A stretch of 64,000 nt of DNA, from the NCBI GenBank assembly GCA_029215795.1, contig JARDYH010000003.1, positions 99,852,609-99,916,608 on the forward strand, written 5' to 3'. The notes beneath the pieces were generated by a model, which searched no databases, was not told the DNA's origin, and was given only the letters and a program-made list of their open reading frames with translations. Both the position numbers and the translations under genes were made by a program. Position 1 is the stretch's first letter, and every line of letters starts with the position of its first letter. Source of the stretch: Anniella stebbinsi (taxonomy: Eukaryota > Chordata > Lepidosauria > Squamata > Anniellidae). Positions 27,548 through 40,475 of the stretch are shown in pieces.

Positions 27548-30500
27548 GCATGCCTGGGAAATCACTGGAAATAGTGTAAATCATGAAACTAGGGCGAAAT
27601 AGGTGATTTGATGCAAATCAGCAATGTTTCTTTACGTTGAACCCGTGTCTCTCATTTTGGTCATTTGAGGCTACAAGATGTAGCTGAATAACGAGGGTTC
27701 AGTAAAAATAAAAAAAGATGTCTACAAGAAGTGAACTAACTGCACCAAGGGTAAAAGCTTCATCATAGGCAAAACACATCATTTGCTGATGATCTGCACG
27801 TGACTGTATATTTCAGACATTTTCTCTTATTTTGGGCAGGTTAGGCTAGAAAGCTGCACCAGTTCCCTTCCTAACGAATGTACAGTAAGAATACATGGGA
27901 AATCAGTGGAAATAGAGGAAATCCATGTAACTTGGACGAAATAGGTGATTTGATGCGAATCAGCAATGTTTCTTTACGTTGAACCCGTGTCTCTCATTTT
28001 GGTCATTTGAGGCTACAAGATGTAGCTGAATAACGAGGGTTCAGTAAAATTAAACAAAGATGTCTAAAAGAAGTGAACTAACTGCACCAAGGGTAAAAGC
28101 TTCATCCTAGGCAAAACACATCATTTGCTGCTGATCTGCACGTGACTGTATATTTCAGACATTTTCTCTTATTTTGGGCAGGTAAGGCTAGAAAGCTGCA
28201 CCAGTTCCCTTCCTAACGAATGTACAGTAAGAATACATGGGAAATCAGTGGAAATAGAGGAAATCCATGTAACTTGGACGAAATAGGTGATTTGATGCGA
28301 ATCAGCAATGTTTCTTTACATTGAACCCGTGTCTCTCATTTTGGTCATTTGAGGCTACAAGATGTAGCTGAATAACGAGGGTTCAGTAAAAATAAACAAA
28401 GATGTCTAAAAGAAGTGAACTAACTGCACCAAGGGTAAAAGCTTCATCCTAGGCAAAACACATCATTTGCTGCTGATCTGCACGTGACTGTATATTTCAG
28501 ACATTTTCTCTTATTTTGGGCAGGTTAGGCTAGAAAGCTGCACCAGTTCCCTTCCTAACGAATGTACAGTAAGAATACATGGGAAATCAGTGGAAATAGA
28601 GGAAATCCATGTAACTTGGACGAAATAGGTGATTTGATGCTAATCAGCAATGTTTCTTTACATTAAACCCGTTCCCCTCATTTTGGTCATGTCAAGCTAG
28701 ACAATGTTCCTAAGTAGAGAGGGCTCAGCAAAAATACACGAAGATGTCCAAAGCATGTGAACTCACTGGAACAAGGGTAAACGCTTCAAACCAGGGCAAA
28801 ACACATCATTTGCTGATGAACTGCAACGTTACTGTACATTTCAGACGCTTTCTATTAGTTTGGGCGCTTCAGGCTCGAATGCTGCACCAATTGCCTTAAT
28901 AGCGAATGTAAAGTAGGAATCCATGGGAAATCACTAGAACTGGTGTAAATCCATGGAACTAGGGCGAAACAGGTGATTTGATGCTAATCAGCAATATTTC
29001 TTTTCAGTTATCCCATTTCTCTCATTTTGGGCATTTGCTGTACCTTTCACACTTTTCTCTTATTTTGGGAAGTTTAGGCAAAAAGCTGCAACAAGTCCCT
29101 TAAAAGCGAATATACAGTAAGCATGCCTGGGAAATCACTGGAAATAGTGTAAATCATGAAACTAGGGCGAAATAGGTGATTTGATGCAAATCAGCAATGT
29201 TTCTTTACGTTGAACCCGTGTCTCTCATTTTGGTCATTTGAGGCTACAAGATGTAGCTGAATAACGAGGGTTCAGTAAAAATAAAAAAAGATGTCTAAAA
29301 GAAGTGAACTAACTGCACCAAGGGTAAAAGCTTCATCCTAGGCAAAACACATCATTTGCTCATGATCTGCACGAGACTGTATATTTCAGACATTTTCTCT
29401 TATTTTGGGCAGGTTAGGCTAGAAAGCTGCACCAGTTCCCTTCATAACGAATGTACAGTAAGAATACATGGGAAATTACTGGAAATAGAGGAAATCCATG
29501 TAACTTGGACGAAATAGGTGATTTGATGCTAATCAGCAATGTTTCTTTACATTAAACCCTTTCCCCTCATTTTGGTCATGTCAAGCTAGACAATGTTCCT
29601 AAGTAGAGAGGGCTCAGCAAAAATACACAAAAATGTCCAAAGCATGTGAACTCACTGGAACAAGGGTAAACGCTTCAAACCAGGGCAAAACACATCATTT
29701 GCTGACGAACTGCAACGTTACTGTACATTTCAGACGCTTTCTATTAGTTTGGGCGCTTCTGGCTAGAATGCTGCACCAATTGCCTTAATAGCGAATGTAA
29801 AGTAGGAATCCATGGGAAATCACTAGAACTGGTGTAAACCCATGGAACTAGGGCGAAATAGGTGATTTGATGCTAATCAGCAATATTTCTTTTCAGTTAT
29901 CCCATTTCTCTCATTTTGGGCATTTGCTGTACCTTTCACACTTTTCTCTTATTTTGGGAAGTTTAGGCAAAAAGCTGCAACAAGTCCCTTAAAAGCGAAT
30001 ATACAGTAAGCATGCCTGGGAAATCACTGGAAATAGTGTAAATCATGAAACTAGGGCGAAATAGGTGATTTGATGCAAATCAGCAATGTTTCTTTACGTT
30101 GAACCCGTGTCTCTCATTTTGGTCATTTGAGGCTACAAGATGTAGCTGAATAACGCGGGTTCAGTAAAAATAAAAAAAGAGGTCTAAAAGAAGTGAACTA
30201 ACTGCACCAAGGGTAAAAGCTTCATCCTAGGCAAAACACATCATTTGCTGCTGATCTGCACGTGACTATATATTTCAGACATTTTCTGTTATTTTGGGCA
30301 GGTTAGGCTAGAAAGCTGCACCAGTTCCCTTCATAACGAATGTACAGTAAGAATACATGGGAAATCAGTGGAAATAGAGGAAATCCATGTAACTTGGACG
30401 AAATAGGTGATTTGATGCGAATCAGCAATGTTTCTTTACGTTGAACCCGTGTCTCTCATTTTGGTCATTTGAGGCTACAAGATGTAGCTGAATAACGAGG

Positions 30501-32951
30501 GTTCAGTAAAAATAAACAAAGAGGTCTAAAAGAAGTGAACTAACTGCACCAAGGGTAAAAGCTTCATCCTAGGCAAAACACATCATTTGCTGCTGATCTG
30601 CACGTGACTGTATATTTCAGACATTTTCTCTTATTTTGGGCAGGTTAGGCTAGAAAGCTGCACCAGTTCCCTTCCTAACGAATGTACAGTAAGAATACAT
30701 GGGAAATCAGTGGAAATAGAGGAAATCCATGTAACTTTGGCGAAATAGGTGATTTGATGCGAATCAGCAATGTTTCTTTATATTAAACTCGTTCCCCTCA
30801 TTTTGGTCGTCAAGCTAGACAATGTTCCTAAGTAGAGAGGGCTCAGCAAAAATACACAAAGATGTCCAAAGCATATGAAGTAACTCGAAGTAGGGTAAAT
30901 GCTTCAAACTAGGGGAAAAAACATCATTTGCTGCTGATCTGTAACGTAACTGTACATTTCACACATTTTCTCTTATTTGGGCACTTCAGGCTAGAATGCT
31001 GCACCAATTGCCTTAATAGCGATTGTAAAGTAGGAATCCATGGGAAATCACTGGAAATAGTGCATATCCATGTCACATGGACTAAATAGGTGATTTGATG
31101 CTAATCTGCAACTGTTCTTTACGTTGAACCCATGTCTCTCATTTTGGTCATTTCAGGCTAGAAAATGTCGCTGAATAACGAGGGTTCAGTAAAAATAAAC
31201 AAAGATGTCTAAAAGAAGTGAACTAACTGGAACAAGGTAAACGCTTCATACCAGGGCAAAACACATCATTTGCTGATGAACTGCAACGTTACTGTACATT
31301 TCAGACGCTTTCTATTAGTTTAGGCGCTTCTGGCTCGAATGCTGCACCAATTGCCTTAATAGCGAATGTAAAGTAGGAATCCATGGGAAATCACTAGAAC
31401 TGGTGTAAATCCATGGAACTGGGGCGAAATAGGTGATTTGATGCTAATCAGCAAAGTTTCTTTACCTTGAACCCGTGTCTCTCATTTTGGTCATTTGAGG
31501 CTACAAGATGTAGCTGAATAACGAGGGTTCAGTAAAAATAAAAACAGATGTCTACAAGAAGTGAACTAACTGCACCAAGGGTAAAAGCTTCATCCTAGGC
31601 AAAACACATCATTTGCTGCTGATCTGCACGTGACTGTATATTTCAGTCATTTTCTCTTATTTTGGGCAGGTTAGGCTTGAAAGCTGCACCAGTTCCCTTC
31701 CTAACGAATGTACAGTAAGAATACATGGGAAATCAGTGGGAATAGAGGAAATCCATGTAACTTGGACGAAATAGGTGATTTGATGCTAATCAGCAATGTT
31801 TCTTTACATTAAACCCGTTCCCCTCATTTTGGTCATGTCAAGCTAGACAATGTTCCTAAGTAGAGAGGGCTCAGCAAAAATACACGAAGATGTCCAAAGC
31901 ATGTGAACTAACTGGAACAAGGTAAACGCTTCATACCAGGGCAAAACACATCATTTGCTGATGAACTGCAACGTTACTGTACATTTCAGACGCTTTCTAT
32001 TAGTTTAGGCGCTTCTGGCTCGAATGCTGCACCAATTGCCTTAATAGCGAATGTAAAGTAGGAATCCATGGGAAATCACTAGAACTGGTGTAAATCCATG
32101 GAACTGGGGCGAAATAGGTGATTTGATGCTAATCAGCAAAGTTTCTTTACCTTGAACCCGTGTCTCTCATTTTGGTCATTTGAGGCTACAAGATGTAGCT
32201 GAATAACGAGGGTTCAGTAAAAATAAAAACAGATGTCTACAAGAAGTGAACTAACTGCACCAAGGGTAAAAGCTTCATCCTAGGCAAAACACATCATTTG
32301 CTGCTGATCTGCACGTGACTGTATATTTCAGTCATTTTCTCTTATTTTGGGCAGGTTAGGCTTGAAAGCTGCACCAGTTCCCTTCCTAACGAATGTACAG
32401 TAAGAATACATGGGAAATCAGTGGGAATAGAGGAAATCCATGTAACTTGGACGAAATAGGTGATTTGATGCTAATCAGCAATGTTTCTTTACATTAAACC
32501 CGTTCCCCTCATTTTGGTCATGTCAAGCTAGACAATGTTCCTAAGTAGAGAGGGCTCAGCAAAAATACACGAAGATGTCCAAAGCATGTGAACTCACTGG
32601 AACAAGGGTAAACGCTTCAAACCAGGGCAAAACACATCATTTGCTGATGAACTGCAACGTTACTGTACATTTCAGACGCTTTCTATTAGTTTGGGCGCTT
32701 CAGGCTCGAATGCTGCACCAATTGCCTTAATAGCGAATGTAAAGTAGGAATCCATGGGAAATCACTAGAACTGGTGTAAATCCATGGAACTAGGGCGAAA
32801 CAGGTGATTTGATGCTAATCAGCAATATTTCTTTTCAGTTATCCCATTTCTCTCATTTTGGGCATTTGCTGTACCTTTCACACTTTTCTCTTATTTTGGG
32901 AAGTTTAGGCAAAAAGCTGCAACAAGTCCCTTAAAAGCGAATATACAGTAA
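27548..32951 (+). repeat. 5404-bp superrepeat, first copy (1573 + 889 + 2942 bp)
   Basis: The S spacing pattern 1573, 889 from 27548 recurs from 32952 (34525, 35415), an offset of about 5404 bp. Shared private variants include TCATCATAGG (27761 and 33166), GGCAGGTAAGG (28179 and 33583) and the TTCATAACG form of A. The 2942-bp part has eight full monomers because of an extra E-B pair, joined through a B/D chimeric monomer at 31903-31909. Confidence 0.86.
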
Positions 32952-35900
32952 GCATGCCTGGGAAATCACTGGAAATAGTGTAAATCATGAAACTAGGGCG
33001 AAATAGGTGATTTGATGCAAATCAGCAATGTTTCTTTACGTTGAACCCGTGTCTCTCATTTTGGTCATTTGAGGCTACAAGATGTAGCTGAATAACGAGG
33101 GTTCAGTAAAAATAAAAAAAGATGTCTACAAGAAGTGAACTAACTGCACCAAGGGTAAAAGCTTCATCATAGGCAAAACACATCATTTGCTGATGATCTG
33201 CACGTGACTGTATATTTCAGACATTTTCTCTTATTTTGGGCAGGTTAGGCTAGAAAGCTGCACCAGTTCCCTTCCTAACGAATGTACAGTAAGAATACAT
33301 GGGAAATCAGTGGAAATAGAGGAAATCCATGTAACTTGGACGAAATAGGTGATTTGATGCGAATCAGCAATGTTTCTTTACGTTGAACCCGTGTCTCTCA
33401 TTTTGGTCATTTGAGGCTACAAGATGTAGCTGAATAACGAGGGTTCAGTAAAATTAAACAAAGATGTCTAAAAGAAGTGAACTAACTGCACCAAGGGTAA
33501 AAGCTTCATCCTAGGCAAAACACATCATTTGCTGCTGATCTGCACGTGACTGTATATTTCAGACATTTTCTCTTATTTTGGGCAGGTAAGGCTAGAAAGC
33601 TGCACCAGTTCCCTTCCTAACGAATGTACAGTAAGAATACATGGGAAATCAGTGGAAATAGAGGAAATCCATGTAACTTGGACGAAATAGGTGATTTGAT
33701 GCGAATCAGCAATGTTTCTTTACATTGAACCCGTGTCTCTCATTTTGGTCATTTGAGGCTACAAGATGTAGCTGAATAACGAGGGTTCAGTAAAAATAAA
33801 CAAAGATGTCTAAAAGAAGTGAACTAACTGCACCAAGGGTAAAAGCTTCATCCTAGGCAAAACACATCATTTGCTGCTGATCTGCACGTGACTGTATATT
33901 TCAGACATTTTCTCTTATTTTGGGCAGGTTAGGCTAGAAAGCTGCACCAGTTCCCTTCCTAACGAATGTACAGTAAGAATACATGGGAAATCAGTGGAAA
34001 TAGAGGAAATCCATGTAACTTGGACGAAATAGGTGATTTGATGCTAATCAGCAATGTTTCTTTACATTAAACCCGTTCCCCTCATTTTGGTCATGTCAAG
34101 CTAGACAATGTTCCTAAGTAGAGAGGGCTCAGCAAAAATACACGAAGATGTCCAAAGCATGTGAACTCACTGGAACAAGGGTAAACGCTTCAAACCAGGG
34201 CAAAACACATCATTTGCTGATGAACTGCAACGTTACTGTACATTTCAGACGCTTTCTATTAGTTTGGGCGCTTCAGGCTCGAATGCTGCACCAATTGCCT
34301 TAATAGCGAATGTAAAGTAGGAATCCATGGGAAATCACTAGAACTGGTGTAAATCCATGGAACTAGGGCGAAACAGGTGATTTGATGCTAATCAGCAATA
34401 TTTCTTTTCAGTTATCCCATTTCTCTCATTTTGGGCATTTGCTGTACCTTTCACACTTTTCTCTTATTTTGGGAAGTTTAGGCAAAAAGCTGCAACAAGT
34501 CCCTTAAAAGCGAATATACAGTAAGCATGCCTGGGAAATCACTGGAAATAGTGTAAATCATGAAACTAGGGCGAAATAGGTGATTTGATGCAAATCAGCA
34601 ATGTTTCTTTACGTTGAACCCGTGTCTCTCATTTTGGTCATTTGAGGCTACAAGATGTAGCTGAATAACGAGGGTTCAGTAAAAATAAAAAAAAGATGTC
34701 TAAAAGAAGTGAACTAACTGCACCAAGGGTAAAAGCTTCATCCTAGGCAAAACACATCATTTGCTCATGATCTGCACGAGACTGTATATTTCAGACATTT
34801 TCTCTTATTTTGGGCAGGTTAGGCTAGAAAGCTGCACCAGTTCCCTTCATAACGAATGTACAGTAAGAATACATGGGAAATTGCTGGAAATAGAGGAAAT
34901 CCATGTAACTTGGACGAAATAGGTGATTTGATGCTAATCAGCAATGTTTCTTTACATTAAACCCTTTCCCCTCATTTTGGTCATGTCAAGCTAGACAATG
35001 TTCCTAAGTAGAGAGGGCTCAGCAAAAATACACAAAAATGTCCAAAGCATGTGAACTCACTGGAACAAGGGTAAACGCTTCAAACCAGGGCAAAACACAT
35101 CATTTGCTGACGAACTGCAACGTTACTGTACATTTCAGACGCTTTCTATTAGTTTGGGCGCTTCTGGCTAGAATGCTGCACCAATTGCCTTAATAGCGAA
35201 TGTAAAGTAGGAATCCATGGGAAATCACTAGAACTGGTGTAAACCCATGGAACTAGGGCGAAATAGGTGATTTGATGCTAATCAGCAATATTTCTTTTCA
35301 GTTATCCCATTTCTCTCATTTTGGGCATTTGCTGTACCTTTCACACTTTTCTCTTATTTTGGGAAGTTTAGGCAAAAAGCTGCAACAAGTCCCTTAAAAG
35401 CGAATATACAGTAAGCATGCCTGGGAAATCACTGGAAATAGTGTAAATCATGAAACTAGGGCGAAATAGGTGATTTGATGCAAATCAGCAATGTTTCTTT
35501 ACGTTGAACCCGTGTCTCTCATTTTGGTCATTTGAGGCTACAAGATGTAGCTGAATAACGAGGGTTCAGTAAAAATAAAAAAAGATGTCTACAAGAAGTG
35601 AACTAACTGCACCAAGGGTAAAAGCTTCATCCTAGGCAAAACACATCATTTGCTGCTGATCTGCACGTGACTGTATATTTCAGACATTTTCTCTTATTTT
35701 GGGCAGGTTAGGCTAGAAAGCTGCACCAGTTCCCTTCCTAACGAATGTACAGTAAGAATACATGGGAAATCAGTGGAAATAGAGGAAATCCATGTAACTT
35801 GGACGAAATAGGTGATTTGATGCGAATCAGCAATGTTTCTTTACGTTGAACCCGTGTCTCTCATTTTGGTCATTTGAGGCTACAAGATGTAGATGAATAA

Positions 35901-37329
35901 CGAGGGTTCAGTAAAATTAAACAAAGATGTCTAAAAGAAGTGAACTAACTGCACCAAGGGTAAAAGCTTCATCCTAGGCAAAACACATCATTTGCTGCTG
36001 ATCTGCACGTGACTGTATATTTCAGACATTTTCTCTTATTTTGGGCAGGTAAGGCTAGAAAGCTGCACCAGTTCCCTTCCTAACGAATGTACAGTAAGAA
36101 TACATGGGAAATCAGTGGAAATAGAGGAAATCCATGTAACTTGGACGAAATAGGTGATTTGATGCGAATCAGCAATGTTTCTTTACATTGAACCCGTGTC
36201 TCTCATTTTGGTCATTTGAGGCTACAAGATGTAGCTGAATAACGAGGGTTCAGTAAAAATAAACAAAGATGTCTAAAAGAAGTGAACTAACTGCACCAAG
36301 GGTAAAAGCTTCATCCTAGGCAAAACACATCATTTGCTGCTGATCTGCACGTGACTGTATATTTCAGACATTTTCTCTTATTTTGGGCAGGTTAGGCTAG
36401 AAAGCTGCACCAGTTCCCTTCCTAACGAATGTACAGTAAGAATACATGGGAAATCAGTGGAAATAGAGGAAATCCATGTAACTTGGACGAAATAGGTGAT
36501 TTGATGCTAATCAGCAAAGTTTCTTTACCTTGAACCCGTGTCTCTCATTTTGGTCATTTGAGGCTACAAGATGTAGCTGAATAACGAGGGTTCAGTAAAA
36601 ATAAAAACAGATGTCTACAAGAAGTGAACTAACTGCACCAAGGGTAAAAGCTTCATCCTAGGCAAAACACATCATTTGCTGCTGATCTGCACGTGACTGT
36701 ATATTTCAGTCATTTTCTCTTATTTTGGGCAGGTTAGGCTTGAAAGCTGCACCAGTTCCCTTCCTAACGAATGTACAGTAAGAATACATGGGAAATCAGT
36801 GGGAATAGAGGAAATCCATGTAACTTGGACGAAATAGGTGATTTGATGCTAATCAGCAATGTTTCTTTACATTAAACCCTTTCCCCTCATTTTGGTCATG
36901 TCAAGCTAGACAATGTTCCTAAGTAGAGAGGGCTCAGCAAAAATACACAAAAATGTCCAAAGCATGTGAACTCACTGGAACAAGGGTAAACACTTCAAAC
37001 CAGGGCAAAACACATCATTTGCTGACGAACTGCAACGTTACTGTACATTTCAGACGCTTTCTATTAGTTTGGGCGCTTCTGGCTAGAATGCTGCACCAAT
37101 TGCCTTAATAGCGAATGTAAAGTAGGAATCCATGGGAAATCACTAGAACTGGTGTAAACCCATGGAACTAGGGCGAAATAGGTGATTTGATGCTAATCAG
37201 CAATATTTCTTTTCAGTTATCCCATTTCTCTCATTTTGGGCATTTGCTGTACCTTTCACACTTTTCTCTTATTTTGGGAAGTTTAGGCAAAAAGCTGCAA
37301 CAAGTCCCTTAAAAGCGAATATACAGTAA
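32952..37329 (+). repeat. Second copy of the 5404-bp superrepeat, truncated by exchange
   Basis: The copy follows the first through the 1573- and 889-bp blocks, then departs. The last block (35415-37329, 1915 bp) reads A-A'-A'-E-B-S, with E entered directly from an A' tail. C and D are missing. The join falls between 36488 and 36517, within the conserved box region. The GGCAGGTAAGG variant appears again near 36046. Confidence 0.84.
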
Positions 37330-40300
37330 GCATGCCTGGGAAATCACTGGAAATAGTGTAAATCATGAAACTAGGGCGAAATAGGAGATTTGATGCAAAT
37401 CAGCAATGTTTCTTTACGTTGAACCCGTGTCTCTCATTTTGGTCATTTGAGGCTACAAGATGTAGCTGAATAACGAGGGTTCAGTAAAAATAAAAAAAGA
37501 TGTCTACAAGAAGTGAACTAACTGCACCAAGGGTAAAAGCTTCATCCTAGGCAAAACACATCATTTGCTGCTGATCTGCACGTGACTGTATATTTCAGAC
37601 ATTTTCTCTTATTTTGGGCAGGTAAGGCTAGAAAGCTGCACCAGTTCCCTTCCTAACGAATGTACAGTAAGAATACATGGGAAATCAGTGGAAATAGAGG
37701 AAATCCATGTAACTTGGACGAAATAGGTGATTTGATGCGAATCAGCAATGTTTCTTTACATTGAACCCGTGTCTCTCATTTTGGTCATTTGAGGCTACAA
37801 GATGTAGCTGAATAACGAGGGTTCAGTAAAAATAAACAAAGATGTCTAAAAGAAGTGAACTAACTGCACCAAGGGTAAAAGCTTCATCCTAGGCAAAACA
37901 CATCATTTGCTGCTGATCTGCACGTGACTGTATATTTCAGACATTTTCTCTTATTTTGGGCAGGTTAGGCTAGAAAGCTGCACCAGTTCCCTTCCTAACG
38001 AATGTACAGTAAGAATACATGGGAAATCAGTGGAAATAGAGGAAATCCATGTAACTTTGGCGAAATAGGTGATTTGATGCGAATCAGCAATGTTTCTTTA
38101 TATTAAACTCGTTCCCCTCATTTTGGTCGTCAAGCTAGACAATGTTCCTAAGTAGAGAGGGCTCAGCAAAAATACACAAAGATGTCCAAAGCATATGAAG
38201 TAACTCGAAGTAGGGTAAATGCTTCAAACTAGGGGAAAAAACATCATTTGCTGCTGATCTGTAACGTAACTGTACATTTCACACATTTTCTCTTATTTGG
38301 GCACTTCAGGCTAGAATGCTGCACCAATTGCCTTAATAGCGATTGTAAAGTAGGAATCCATGGGAAATTACTGGAAATAGTGCATATCCATGTCACATGG
38401 ACTAAATAGGTGATTTGATGCTAATCTGCAACTGTTCTTTACGTTGAACCCATGTCTCTCATTTTGGTCATTTCAGGCTAGAAAATGTCACTGAATAACG
38501 AGGGTTCAGTAAAAATAAACAAAGATGTCTAAAAGAAGTGAACTAACTGGAACAAGGTAAACGCTTCATACCAGGGCAAAACACATCATTTGCTGATGAA
38601 CTGCAACGTTACTGTACAATTCAGACGCTTTCTATTAGTTTAGGCGCTTCTGGCTCGAATGCTGCACCAATTGCCTTAATAGCGAATGTAAAGTAGGAAT
38701 CCATGGGAAATCACTAGAACTGGTGTAAATCCAGGGAACTGGGGCGAAATAGGTGATTTGATGCTAATCAGCAAAGTTTCTTTACCTTGAACCCGTGTCT
38801 CTCATTTTGGTCATTTGAGGCTACAAGATGTAGCTGAATAACGAGGGTTCAGTAAAAATAAAAACAGATGTCTACAAGAAGTGAACTAACTGCACCAAGG
38901 GTAAAAGCTTCATCCTAGGCAAAACACATCATTTGCTGCTGATCTGCACGTGACTGTATATTTCAGTCATTTTCTCTTATTTTGGGCAGGTTAGGCTTGA
39001 AAGCTGCACCAGTTCCCTTCCTAACGAATGTACAGTAAGAATACATGGGAAATCAGTGGAAATAGAGGAAATCCATGTAACTTGGACGAAATAGGTGATT
39101 TGATGCTAATCAGCAATGTTTCTTTACATTAAACCCGTTCCCCTCATTTTGGTCATGTCAAGCTAGACAATGTTCCTAAGTAGAGAGGGCTCAGCAAAAA
39201 TACACGAAGATGTCCAAAGCATGTGAACTCACTGGAACAAGGGTAAACGCTTCAAACCAGGGCAAAACACATCATTTGCTGATGAACTGCAACGTTACTG
39301 TACATTTCAGACGCTTTCTATTAGTTTGGGCGCTTCTGGCTAGAATGCTGCACCAATTGCCTTAATAGCGAATGTAAAGTAGGAATCCATGGGAAATCAC
39401 TAGAACTGGTGTAAATCCATGGAACTAGGGCGAAATAGGTGATTTGATGCTATTCAGCCATGTTTCTTTTCCGTTATCCCGTGTCTCTATTTTGGGCATT
39501 TGCTGTACGGTTCACACTTTTCTCTTATTTGGGCAGTTTAGGCTAGAATGCTGCAGCAGTTGCCTTAATAGCGAATGCACAGTAAGAATACATGGGAAAT
39601 CACTGGAAATAGTGTAAATCATGAAACTAGGGCGAAATAGGTGATTTGATGCAAATCAGCAATGTTTCTTTACATTAAACCCGTTCCTCTCATTTTGGTC
39701 ATGTCAAGCTAGACAATGTTCAAAAGTAGAGAGGACTCAGTAAAAATACACAAAGATGTCCAAAGCAAGTGAAGTAACTCGAAGTAGGGTAAATGCTTCA
39801 AACTAGGGGAAAAAACATCATTTGCTGCTGATCTGTAACGTAACTGTACATTTCACACATTTTCTCTTATTTGGGCACTTCAGGCTAGAATGCTGCCCCA
39901 ATTGTCTTAATAGCAAATATACAGTAAGAATACACGGGAAATCACTGGAAATAGTGTATATCCATGTCACATGGACTAAATAGGTGATTTGATGCTAATC
40001 TGCAACTGTTCTTTACGTTGAACCCGTGTCTCTCATTTTGGTCATTTCAGGCTAGAAAATGTCGCTGAATAACGAGGGTTCAGTAAAAATAAACAAAGAT
40101 GTCTAAAAGAAGTGAACTAACTGGAACAAGGGTAAACGCTTCATACCAGGGCAAAACACATCATTTGCTGATGAACTGCAACGTTACTGTACATTTCAGA
40201 CGCTTTCTATTAGTTTGGGCGCTTCAGGCTCGAATGCTGCACCAATTGCCTTAATAGCGAATGTAAAGTAGGAATCCATGGGAAATCACTAGAACTGGTG

Positions 40301-40475
40301 TAAATCCATGGAACTAGGGCGAAACAGGTGATTTGATGCTAATCAGCAATATTTCTTTTCAGTTATCCCATTTCTCTCATTTTGGGCATTTGCTGTACCT
40401 TTCACACTTTTCTCTTATTTTGGGAAGTTTAGGCAAAAAGCTGCAACAAGTCCCTTAAAAGCGAATATACAGTAA
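37330..40475 (+). repeat. 3146-bp block containing a diverged monomer island
   Basis: The region starts with an A carrying the GGAGATTTG and GGTAAGG variants, then A', C, D, E and a B. A diverged short monomer follows at 39438-39639 and a diverged monomer at 39640-39982. Regular D-type and S units resume after that. It also has more private substitutions than neighbouring blocks (TGTACAATTC near 38614, AAATCCAGGG near 38730, AATGTCACTG near 38484), so this part has been homogenised less. Confidence 0.84.
39438..39982 (+). repeat. Diverged satellite island (old S-like and CAAAAG-type monomers)
   Basis: The short unit has TATTCAGCCATG, TTTTCCGTTATCCC and TGCTGTACGGTTCAC in place of the canonical S bases, lacks GCATGCC, and keeps GAATGCTGCAGCAG where canonical S has AAAAAGCTGCAACA. 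The next unit has AATGTTCAAAAGTAG and GCAAGTGAAG. The same combination occurs only at the right edge of the array (59404-59730). It looks like an older form of the S monomer that escaped homogenisation. Confidence 0.85.
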
